Positions 1-5,544 of a DNA stretch of 48,097 bases are shown here, one piece after another (position 1 is the first letter of the stretch; each line of letters opens with the position of its first letter). The notes beneath the pieces were generated by a model. The model worked only from the letters and a program-made list of their open reading frames with translations, was not told where the DNA came from and ran no database searches. The stretch comes from a virus: positions 1 to 48,097 of the IMG/VR virus record IMGVR_UViG_3300048929_000246; one strand, written 5' to 3'. Position numbers and translations under genes: made by a program.

Positions 1-127
1 GTTCACAGGTAGGAGTATATTTTCCGTGCAAAATAGTTGCTTTGTTGAACTCATGTTTTGTTATCTGTCCTTTCATCTTTCAGGTTTTGATAGTCTGTTA
101 TAACGATCATCTTCTTCGGCTTTAGGT
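1..127. repeat. Terminal direct repeat, left copy (circular join)
   Basis: These 127 bases are identical to the last 127 bases of the window. The gene ending at 73 overlaps, by an ATGA junction, a gene whose start lies at 76, and that gene continues at the other end of the window (47837-48046). This shows the ends belong together. 127 is a common largest k-mer in short-read assemblers, so the repeat is more likely the overlap of a circular assembly than a physical terminal repeat. Confidence 0.93.
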
Positions 128-378
128 TCAACGTAGCCGTGTTCGAGCAGGTATCTTTCCATCGGAGTACCATTAGTATGGCAGATGGTTGGATCGGAAC
201 ACGCATCCCTGATCGCCTGCGCCTGCGCGGCAACTGTTACCTTGCCATCTTCTATACAATCTGCATCAGTAAATGATGCCTCATATTCTTCTTCATACGA
301 GATTTTGCTATTCCACTTATCAGCATGCATTTGTGCCGCCTTTTGTACCCTTTCCTGGTATGTCATTTTCTCGCTCAT
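73..378 (-). CDS. Hypothetical early protein, 101 aa
   Basis: Not a family I recognise. The protein is acidic and charged, with a short helical N-terminus (MSEKMTYQER), an internal DPTICHTNG turn and a charged C-terminus. An alternative start is the internal Met5. It sits in the long early operon, 3 bases downstream of the 382-690 gene. Its stop overlaps the start of the zinc mini-protein gene that runs across the circle join (ATGA overlap), which supports translational coupling. No membrane segment or signal peptide is visible. Part of the gene is duplicated at the right end because of the assembly overlap. Confidence 0.7.
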   Translation of the reverse strand: MSEKMTYQERVQKAAQMHADKWNSKISYEEEYEASFTDADCIEDGKVTVAAQAQAIRDACSDPTICHTNGTPMERYLLEHGYVEPKAEEDDRYNRLSKPER

Positions 379-381
379 AGC

Positions 382-690
382 TTAAACATTATCAGAGTTT
401 ACACAACCATTTTCCGTGTCGTCCATACCGAACAATAAGATATTCGATGGACGTTCCAGTAAGTCAATATCAATCTGACAAATTGCATCCTGAGTGTTTA
501 GAAAGTTCGCTGTTTCCTCATACAAATCAGATAGTTTCCCCTCTATACCTTTCAACATATCGTCGTAACCATCCGCATACGCAGCAATTCCTGCAATCTG
601 GTTGCTATTTTTAAGCTGCTGAATAGAATTTGCCATATACTGCAAGCCAAAGCATGCAATTTGAATTTTACTTAAGCTGTCTAATTTCAT
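382..690 (-). CDS. Hypothetical early protein, 102 aa
   Basis: Unrecognised. The first 65 residues look helical (KLDSLSKIQIACFGLQYMANSI), and the C-terminal part is acidic. Its start codon is preceded at exactly 6 bases by a GC-rich 16-base element (697-712) that is also found, at the same spacing, before the unrelated gene at 41968-42243. It is followed after 3 bases by the 73-378 gene, so the two are probably co-translated. Confidence 0.7.
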   Translation of the reverse strand: MKLDSLSKIQIACFGLQYMANSIQQLKNSNQIAGIAAYADGYDDMLKGIEGKLSDLYEETANFLNTQDAICQIDIDLLERPSNILLFGMDDTENGCVNSDNV

Positions 691-696
691 AACACT

Positions 697-712
697 GCGT
701 ACCGCGCCCGGT
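697..712 (-). promoter_or_regulatory. GC-rich leader element, copy 1
   Basis: On the minus strand this reads ACCGGGCGCGGTACGC, then 6 bases, then the ATG of the 382-690 gene. The identical 16-mer with the identical 6-base spacing precedes the gene at 41968-42243. Its high GC stands out against the AT-rich leaders elsewhere. It contains an imperfect palindrome (ACCGggcgCGGT). An operator, an RNA-level control site or an unusual ribosome landing site are all possible; the function is unknown. Confidence 0.55.
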
Positions 713-715
713 TGT

Positions 716-949
716 TTAAATATTAATGAATCTGATACTAGTATTTTGTTTTTCCGGCATGATTTGTTTTAAGTGTTCAGATACGGATTCAAGTCCGTCA
801 CCATTATCATGAGATAGTTTTTCTATAGATATAAGATCCGATACATTGAATCCAGTATAACACCAGTTTTCTACAATAATATACTGCACCATTTTAACCG
901 GAAAATGTAAAATATTCTCTTGTATAAGGCCATAAAGAACTGTAATCAT
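716..949 (-). CDS. Hypothetical early protein, 77 aa
   Basis: Unrecognised 77-aa protein. The N-terminal 45 residues are hydrophobic and aromatic in patches (VQYIIVENWCYTGF) but too broken to call a membrane segment with confidence. The remainder is polar. The start overlaps the stop of the 946-1167 gene by 4 bases (ATGA), as in the rest of this operon. Confidence 0.65.
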   Translation of the reverse strand: MITVLYGLIQENILHFPVKMVQYIIVENWCYTGFNVSDLISIEKLSHDNGDGLESVSEHLKQIMPEKQNTSIRFINI

Positions 950-1167
950 GGATTTCCTGCCTCCCGTGCAGTTGCTTTATTTTTTTCAAATTCTCTTAAA
1001 AGAGCATCAGACATTGATAAGGCTTCATGTGCCATATCTTCATATCGCCAACCTTCCTTTAGATCACGTCCAGAAGAAATTAATGCCGCAGACATAGAGG
1101 ACATAAATTGAATTGCAATTTGTTCTTTAATTGAGAGAGAGGATAACGGATAAGTTTGTATTGACAT
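946..1167 (-). CDS. Hypothetical early protein, 73 aa
   Basis: The frame is open up to 1260, but the first 31 codons overlap the preceding gene and look non-coding. MSIQTYPLSS at 1167 is the better start, 23 bases after the previous stop. From there the protein is largely helical (SIKEQIAIQFMSSMSAAL), with a motif of the kind KEGWRYEDMAHEAL that resembles other small Bacteroidota phage proteins of unknown role. Function cannot be assigned. Confidence 0.65.
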   Translation of the reverse strand: MSIQTYPLSSLSIKEQIAIQFMSSMSAALISSGRDLKEGWRYEDMAHEALSMSDALLREFEKNKATAREAGNP

Positions 1168-1190
1168 ATAATTTAATTGTAAGGGTGAAA

Positions 1191-1448
1191 CTAATATTCG
1201 AAATATTCTCTTGAGAGATGATCTGCATCTATTGCCCTGAAAAAGTAATAATCTTCCCATTCAGCAGGTTCTGGTTCATCATAACCACATACACAATTAC
1301 GGCCCTGACTCAGAGTAATGCCCGGGTAATCAGGACACTCTTCTTTATGCAGATTCATAGCACATTCCCTAGCCTCTTCCTTTGACGATGCCCCGTAAAC
1401 TCTTATATCGCCATCATCATCCATAATAGCACTTAAAATCTTTATCAT
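1191..1448 (-). CDS. Hypothetical early protein, 85 aa
   Basis: Unrecognised acidic protein with four cysteines (C29, C38, C51, C53 by count), including a CVCG element that might bind a metal. A GC-rich hairpin (1463-1485) lies between this gene and the upstream 1493-1690 gene and could reduce read-through into it. No signal peptide or membrane segment. Confidence 0.68.
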   Translation of the reverse strand: MIKILSAIMDDDGDIRVYGASSKEEARECAMNLHKEECPDYPGITLSQGRNCVCGYDEPEPAEWEDYYFFRAIDADHLSREYFEY

Positions 1449-1462
1449 AGCTTATTGATTTA

Positions 1463-1485
1463 GGCCCGGTTATAATGACCGGGCC
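1463..1485 (-). terminator. Intergenic hairpin, possible weak terminator
   Basis: Perfect 8-bp stem GGCCCGGT/ACCGGGCC with a 7-base loop in the gap between two early genes. Only a poor U-rich tail (TAAATC) follows on the minus strand, so partial termination or mRNA stabilisation is more likely than full termination. Confidence 0.45.
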
Positions 1486-1492
1486 AGGGTGA

Positions 1493-1690
1493 TTAAACTT
1501 CGTATACGTTGATCAAATTCTTTTCGATCCATTCTTCTGCTTCTTCATGAAATGGGGCCTCTTCATCTTCGTAAGCATCAATCATACCTGATTCTGTAGT
1601 ATGGAAACTTACCTTAGTAGTTTCCACATAACCAGTAACGCGATATTGCCCGTATCCCTTTCTTTCTATTTTAATATTTGAAACGTTCAT
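1493..1690 (-). CDS. Hypothetical early protein, 65 aa
   Basis: The open frame begins at 1756, but the Met at 1690 (MNVSNIKIER) is directly preceded by the recurring leader AAACAAACTC, so that start is chosen. The protein begins with a short beta-rich stretch (YGQYRVTGYVETTKVSF) and ends in an acidic helix (EEAPFHEEAEEWIEK). No known family. Second gene after the promoter at 1986-2016. Confidence 0.7.
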   Translation of the reverse strand: MNVSNIKIERKGYGQYRVTGYVETTKVSFHTTESGMIDAYEDEEAPFHEEAEEWIEKNLINVYEV

Positions 1691-1739
1691 GAGAGTTTGT
1701 TTTATATCCACGGAATTAACCGGGAGCCTGTGAAGATGA

Positions 1740-1952
1740 TTATCTGCGATCAACAATTATTTCCTGTCCCAGACTGTTACCGTTGCTGATGTATTCTGCC
1801 CTGATAACGTTGTTGCTATCTGTGAAAATGATATTAACTTCTTCGGTGTAATGATTGCCCAGGCGTTTTGTTTTGAAGATCTTTTTTGCCTTTCTGATTT
1901 CAGAATCGGAATTTCCCTGAGGTGCGGCGTGAATTGTGAATTTTGTTTTCAT
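1740..1952 (-). CDS. Hypothetical early protein, 70 aa
   Basis: The open frame extends to 2015, but that part would translate promoter and leader DNA. MKTKFTIHAA at 1952, just behind the AAACAAACTC leader, is the likely start. The protein is basic at the N-terminus (IRKAKKIFKTKRLGNHY) and then beta-rich (EEVNIIFTDSNNVIRAEYI). It is the first gene after the promoter at 1986-2016, so it should be among the first expressed. Function unknown; a takeover role would be a guess. Confidence 0.72.
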   Translation of the reverse strand: MKTKFTIHAAPQGNSDSEIRKAKKIFKTKRLGNHYTEEVNIIFTDSNNVIRAEYISNGNSLGQEIIVDRR

Positions 1953-1985
1953 GAGTTTGTTTTTTTGTTTGTTACTATGATGATG

Positions 1986-2016
1986 TAAAGATAAACCTTT
2001 TTCTGATATAAACAAA
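1986..2016 (-). promoter_or_regulatory. Bacteroidota-type promoter P2
   Basis: On the minus strand: TTTG (2016-2013), a 19-base spacer, TATCTTTA (1993-1986). This matches the known Bacteroidota housekeeping promoter (-33 TTTG, -7 TAnnTTTG). An AAAAGTATTTG context upstream is shared with the promoters at 2891 and 39287. The start codon of the first gene lies about 34 bases downstream, behind the leader AAACAAACTC. Confidence 0.75.
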
Positions 2017-2037
2017 TACTTTTAAAACTTTTTTAAA

Positions 2038-2072
2038 ACAAATAAGGGGAATAGGTTAAAAACCGGTCCCCT
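2038..2072 (-). terminator. Terminator after the 2639-2107 genes
   Basis: Two-part stem: outer AGGGGA/TCCCCT and inner GGTT/AACC, followed on the minus strand by a short T-rich stretch (TTATTTG). It lies between the stop at 2107 and promoter P2, so it separates two early transcription units. Confidence 0.6.
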
Positions 2073-2106
2073 GTTATTGCTTCTTCACGCCAAAAAAACT
2101 AAAATA

Positions 2107-2337
2107 TTATTCTAAAGCGTATCTGATACAGATCTCCGCATTAGTTAGGCTATATATAGCATCCTTAAGATGGTGTATTATTTCCTTATGAGACTCAGAA
2201 AGCCGTCCGCCATCAAGATATGCAGGCATGGCCCGTAAAGATTCATCTTCGCTTTTAATACAGGCGTTGAGGTTCTTTATTATGTCGTTTATGCTTTCCG
2301 CATTCTCTTCAAGAGAAAAGATGAATTGCGCGTTCAT
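2107..2337 (-). CDS. Hypothetical early protein, 76 aa
   Basis: Unrecognised, mostly alpha-helical small protein (ESINDIIKNLNACIKSEDES, then HHLKDAIYSLTNAEICI). Three cysteines are scattered rather than paired. It starts by a 4-base overlap with the 2334-2591 gene and is followed by a terminator at 2038-2072, so it is the last gene of the short unit started by the promoter at 2862-2891. Confidence 0.68.
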   Translation of the reverse strand: MNAQFIFSLEENAESINDIIKNLNACIKSEDESLRAMPAYLDGGRLSESHKEIIHHLKDAIYSLTNAEICIRYALE

Positions 2338-2591
2338 ATAACAACAGTAGAATTATGTTTCAAAAGTTTCCCCTTCATTTCATCATATACTTTTTTCCAA
2401 TCCTGACCATGAGAATGGGAGCTTTTAATTAGATGACTAAAATATAATGTATACACAACTTCTTTGCTCTCTGAAGATGAATAATAATTATACTTAATTT
2501 CTGCTGCCATCATTGCAGGATCTAATTTGAACATCTTACGCAGCTGTTCTGCTTTAGCTGCCCATTGTAGAATAGAAAGATTTTTTTTCAT
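2334..2591 (-). CDS. Hypothetical early protein, 85 aa
   Basis: Unrecognised. Helical N-terminus (WAAKAEQLRKMFKLD), then a serine-rich stretch and a basic C-terminal half with several histidines (LIKSSHSHGQDWKK). A GC-rich hairpin (2606-2627) sits just upstream of its start. It overlaps the next gene by 4 bases. Confidence 0.66.
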   Translation of the reverse strand: MKKNLSILQWAAKAEQLRKMFKLDPAMMAAEIKYNYYSSSESKEVVYTLYFSHLIKSSHSHGQDWKKVYDEMKGKLLKHNSTVVI

Positions 2592-2605
2592 TATGATATA
2601 TTTAA

Positions 2606-2627
2606 TCCCCTGGCCGCAACCAGGGGA
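2606..2627 (-). terminator. Intergenic hairpin, weak terminator or attenuator
   Basis: Stem CCCCTGG/CCAGGGG with a 6-base loop, followed on the minus strand by ATTAAATATA rather than a clean U-run. Lies between the 2639-2827 gene and the 2334-2591 gene. Confidence 0.45.
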
Positions 2628-2638
2628 AAAGTGAATAA

Positions 2639-2827
2639 TTAATCTTTTGCCGGATAACGCTTTCCTTCAGTATCTATGGCAATCCATTCGCCTAATGGGT
2701 CCTGGTGAATGCCATGCAAATCGTTGTTGATGATGAGCTGCTGAACAGCAAATGAGAGAGTAGATACCTCAACACGTTTAAGGATCTGAGTGCTTTCTTC
2801 TGATGCGTGAATTGCTACTGTTTCCAT
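2639..2827 (-). CDS. Hypothetical early protein, 62 aa
   Basis: First gene after promoter P1 (2862-2891), with the leader AAACAAACTC just before its ATG. The small protein is predicted helical then beta (LSFAVQQLIINNDLHGIH, then GEWIAIDTEGKRYPAKD). No family recognised. Its position, alone behind a strong promoter, suggests high early expression. Confidence 0.72.
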   Translation of the reverse strand: METVAIHASEESTQILKRVEVSTLSFAVQQLIINNDLHGIHQDPLGEWIAIDTEGKRYPAKD

Positions 2828-2861
2828 GATTTGAGTTTGTTTTGTGTTTGTTATTGTTTAG

Positions 2862-2891
2862 TAAAGGTACACTTTATTTTGATATTACAAA
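2862..2891 (-). promoter_or_regulatory. Bacteroidota-type promoter P1
   Basis: Minus strand: TTTG (2891-2888), 18-base spacer, TACCTTTA (2869-2862). An AAAAGTATTTTG context surrounds the -33 box, as at 39287. It lies directly downstream of the late-operon terminators, as expected for the start of a new early unit. Confidence 0.75.
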
Positions 2892-2930
2892 ATACTTTTA
2901 GAATATTTATCAAACTATTTTTATCAATTG

Positions 2931-2958
2931 AATAAAAAAGCCGGTAGGAATACCGGCT
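2931..2958 (-). terminator. Late-operon terminator 2
   Basis: Stem AGCCGGTA/TACCGGCT (8 bp, 4-base loop) followed on the minus strand by TTTTTTATT: a clean intrinsic terminator, second of a tandem pair after the endolysin gene. Confidence 0.85.
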
Positions 2959-3022
2959 GATGTTGGGGATTGTCATGTGAATGTTCGAGAATGCAATATC
3001 TTACTGACAAACAAATGTAATG

Positions 3023-3051
3023 AAAAAGGGATTATGTAGACACATAATCCC
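3023..3051 (-). terminator. Late-operon terminator 1
   Basis: Perfect 10-bp stem GGGATTATGT/ACATAATCCC, 4-base loop, followed by TTTTT on the minus strand. First of two terminators that isolate the late operon from early promoter P1. Confidence 0.88.
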
Positions 3052-3099
3052 AGTTATATATAACAAACTCAATAATAACCCTAATTCATAGCAAATATA

Positions 3100-3591
3100 C
3101 TATATCTGCACATACTTTGTACCAGGAAGAAATTTCCCTGCCTTGTAAAGTGCTAACAGTTGTACTTCTGATTTGCCGAATGTCCTTTGGAAATGTGGAT
3201 AATCCTTAATGCTTTTCCAGTCACCGCCCCATTCCCAACCATGCGATTTGAATATTTTCACACACTCCATCCAATCAGCCACATGATCCCCATCAAAATC
3301 AGTTACCATATCCCAGCTGGCCGTTTTCCCATCGATTATAAGCACGATATCAATAGCCAAGCCGTAATTATGATAGCTACTACCACCCCGTGCATTCGTG
3401 ACGATCTTACCCGGTTTGGTGCGTCCCTGTGCATATAGTTCGTTCTGTTCATCTATACTACGATATGTCTGTGCAAAACGAACGGCAGCCCTACCGGTTA
3501 ATACATTATCAATTTCCTTGCAGATAGTTGCAGCTTCCATTTGCACACTCGGGTGCAGTGTATGTATCCTCTGCATAGTTATATTATCCAT
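3100..3591 (-). CDS. Endolysin, M15 family D-Ala-D-Ala/L-Ala-D-Glu peptidase
   Basis: Cell-wall peptidase that cuts peptide crosslinks or stems of peptidoglycan at the end of infection. Visible M15 zinc site: His74 and Asp81 in SYHNYGLAID, and His133 in DYPHFQ. The YRSIDEQNELYAQGR block (43-57) and the W-x-W-GGDW motif (119-125) are typical of M15C phage enzymes. The length (163 aa) fits a single-domain enzyme; the last 25 residues may form a short tail. There is no signal peptide, so release depends on the holin-like gene at 4875-5267. It is the last gene of the late operon and is followed by two terminators. Confidence 0.92.
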   Translation of the reverse strand: MDNITMQRIHTLHPSVQMEAATICKEIDNVLTGRAAVRFAQTYRSIDEQNELYAQGRTKPGKIVTNARGGSSYHNYGLAIDIVLIIDGKTASWDMVTDFDGDHVADWMECVKIFKSHGWEWGGDWKSIKDYPHFQRTFGKSEVQLLALYKAGKFLPGTKYVQI

Positions 3592-3609
3592 GATCTTGAA
3601 TATTAATTG

Positions 3610-4128
3610 TTATATAATTTTTTTCAGTCGAAGAAACACTCCTATTCCGATAATACTGACTAGCCCTATCATATACCATAATCGATTTTCAGCCTCTTTA
3701 CGGGCTTTATCTCTTTCTGCTGTACGATTGCGCAACAGAAAGATTAAACTGTCGCGTTGGAACTGTAATGCGGCAATCTTCGCAGTATTCTCTACAGTAT
3801 CAACACGAGAATGCTTTGTTCTGATGCTGGTATCTGGTGGACATTGCACATAGCGGTATATAACAGAGTCCTTGCCCTTTTCTGTTTTCACCAGGACCGG
3901 TGGACATTCAACTGTTTTACCGGCTGTATAGGTCGTATCATGAGTTATACTATCCTTTCCAGGATGAACAGCGGGTGGAAATTGATCACCACATATTGCG
4001 GCTAGTTCCTGTGGATGCTGCTGAAAAAATGATAGCGCTCTTCCCCTTTGCTTTTTTTCCGTTACACATGATGCAAAAAAGCTGGCAACGATGGCCAGCA
4101 GGAATAATATTTTTGTTAATTGTTTCAT
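3610..4128 (-). CDS. u-spanin-like lipoprotein
   Basis: Likely joins inner and outer membranes in the last step of lysis. The start at 4128 is chosen because it begins a lipoprotein signal (MKQLTKILFLLAIVASFFAS, then Cys21 as the lipidation site) and overlaps the upstream stop by 4 bases; the frame is open upstream to 4182. The middle is periplasmic and Pro/Thr/Asp-rich, with a coiled-coil-like stretch at about 115-145. A C-terminal membrane helix (about 149-166) ends in RLKKII. A lipobox at one end and a membrane anchor at the other in a single protein is the known design of unimolecular spanins. The position between holin-like and endolysin genes fits. Assignment is by architecture, not by family match. 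Confidence 0.68.
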   Translation of the reverse strand: MKQLTKILFLLAIVASFFASCVTEKKQRGRALSFFQQHPQELAAICGDQFPPAVHPGKDSITHDTTYTAGKTVECPPVLVKTEKGKDSVIYRYVQCPPDTSIRTKHSRVDTVENTAKIAALQFQRDSLIFLLRNRTAERDKARKEAENRLWYMIGLVSIIGIGVFLRLKKII

Positions 4129-4559
4129 TTGAGTTTTTTTATTATGTAGTGAGAATACAGGCGCTCCCCATCCGGGAAGCACCAGTAATAAGATATGTAA
4201 ACGTCAATAGTCTTTACTGTTTTACCATCCACCATAACCGCCGTGCCGTCTTTCATGAGTAGGCCCTTTATTGTATCCGTTCGATACACGAGTTTTTTTT
4301 TCATGCCCTTCTGTATAGAGCGAAACTCTACACTGAGGCTATCATATATACAACGTAGGCTATCCAACTCTTTAGCTCCTGTATCCCGGAAGCTATCAAT
4401 AGGTTCCTTAATCCAGGACCTTATTGAATCCTTAATTCTGTCCGGGATAGTGGTATCCGACCTTTCAGTGATACAGGATACACAAGGAATTGGTACGATG
4501 GCTGGTGTAATGGTGCCTGTAAGCAAGGGTAAGAAGATTAGCAATAATAAGCGTTTCAT
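4125..4559 (-). CDS. Secreted/anchored protein in lysis cassette
   Basis: N-terminal signal or membrane anchor (MKRLLLLIFLPLLTG) followed by a short Cys-containing stretch (PCVSC), then a charged periplasmic domain with Ser/Asp-rich helices and a beta-rich C-terminus. No family recognised. It overlaps both neighbours by 4 bases, so it is translated with the u-spanin-like gene. It may be a spanin partner or a cell-envelope accessory protein; neither can be shown from sequence alone. Confidence 0.6.
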   Translation of the reverse strand: MKRLLLLIFLPLLTGTITPAIVPIPCVSCITERSDTTIPDRIKDSIRSWIKEPIDSFRDTGAKELDSLRCIYDSLSVEFRSIQKGMKKKLVYRTDTIKGLLMKDGTAVMVDGKTVKTIDVYISYYWCFPDGERLYSHYIIKKLK

Positions 4560-4891
4560 AATTTCCTTTTTTTAACAGAATCTAACTTCTGTGTTAATGT
4601 ATCTATCCCGCTTTTCATTTCTTCAATCTGAGGTTGCATTTCAGCCCTGGCCTGACTGGTTTTTTCAGCGACCGTCTGCTGCGTCATTGTTTTCACATCA
4701 TTCAATCGTGCATTCCATAATGCATCTTTGTCCTGATCTTTTGTAATCATGCATCTTATGAAGAGGGTAAGAAAAAGGGATGCCAGAAATCCGTTTGCCC
4801 AGGCACCTATTCCCCACTTCATTGGCTTCAATCCATTCAATATGTTTGTGGCTTTCTGAGTCGGGCCTGTTGGCTTATCTTGTTGTAGCAT
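4556..4891 (-). CDS. Membrane-anchored coiled-coil protein, lysis cassette
   Basis: One membrane segment at about residues 29-48 (GFLASLFLTLFI) after a cytoplasmic N-terminus, then a long heptad-rich helix (about 55-108) such as AEMQPQIEEMKSGIDTLTQKL. The layout (short N-terminus, one helix in the membrane, coiled coil outside) resembles i-spanins and some small holins. It overlaps the start of the next gene and the end of the holin-like gene (16 bases). Confidence 0.62.
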   Translation of the reverse strand: MLQQDKPTGPTQKATNILNGLKPMKWGIGAWANGFLASLFLTLFIRCMITKDQDKDALWNARLNDVKTMTQQTVAEKTSQARAEMQPQIEEMKSGIDTLTQKLDSVKKRKL

Positions 4892-5267
4892 ATGTATACT
4901 GGTTTAACAGGATTGAAAGGTTGAACAGAACGAGAAATGTAATGAAACGTAAGCCAGTTAGCCCGATGCAGCAGGAAACTACAATAACAGCTGCCGTTTT
5001 ATATTCCGAAATCTCATACTGATAAGGTTTGAAAAGAGCCTCGTCAATCAACTCCAACCATGACAGCCCGAATGCCATGCAGGAAAACCGAAAAATCCAG
5101 CGGTTATTGAGAGGTTTTGTAAGAATTATCAGGCAGGTGCAAAGCAATACCCGTTGCAATGCCACTCCCTGATAAAAGATATCTGTCCACATGAAAGGCC
5201 AAAGGTTGTAGGCAATTACACCTACAACCATTGAAAACAAAATCATATTTCGGCACACGTGGATCAT
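4875..5267 (-). CDS. Holin-like multi-pass membrane protein
   Basis: About 130 aa from the Met at 5267 (the frame is open to 5318). The hydrophobic segments near residues 5-25, 36-52, 60-72 and 90-122 give three to four membrane helices. Size, hydrophobicity and position beside an endolysin and a spanin-like gene point to a holin, which would open the inner membrane at lysis. No named holin family is recognised, so the call rests on context and topology. Confidence 0.58.
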   Translation of the reverse strand: MIHVCRNMILFSMVVGVIAYNLWPFMWTDIFYQGVALQRVLLCTCLIILTKPLNNRWIFRFSCMAFGLSWLELIDEALFKPYQYEISEYKTAAVIVVSCCIGLTGLRFITFLVLFNLSILLNQYTYATTR

Positions 5268-5268
5268 T

Positions 5269-5520
5269 TTAATGTCCGTCTCTGTCTTTCGGACGGGGAC
5301 CGGGACCATCAGCCTCACTGAACGTTAAGTAATACTCCTTATTTGGTTCAAAAAATTCTGATGCCGGTACGCCGGAATCTATAGTAATTTTGAGTTCCCC
5401 TGATGGAGTATACCGGCAGAAGTCAGCATTTTCTCCTTCGTTACCGCAAACAGCTGACAATACAGCCTGTTTGTTATTTCCATAATCTGTAATAGAAACA
5501 CATTTAAATTTTGCTTTCAT
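5269..5520 (-). CDS. Hypothetical late protein, 83 aa
   Basis: Small beta-rich protein (KFKCVSITDYGNNKQAVL, then ELKITIDSG) with a Pro/Asp-rich C-terminal end. It lies between the tail fibre and the lysis cassette, is immediately followed by the holin-like start, and is preceded by an AT-rich leader. Possibly a minor virion or lysis-timing protein; nothing in the sequence decides this. Confidence 0.65.
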   Translation of the reverse strand: MKAKFKCVSITDYGNNKQAVLSAVCGNEGENADFCRYTPSGELKITIDSGVPASEFFEPNKEYYLTFSEADGPGPRPKDRDGH

Positions 5521-5544
5521 TTTTATTTGTTTTTTGTTTTAAAA

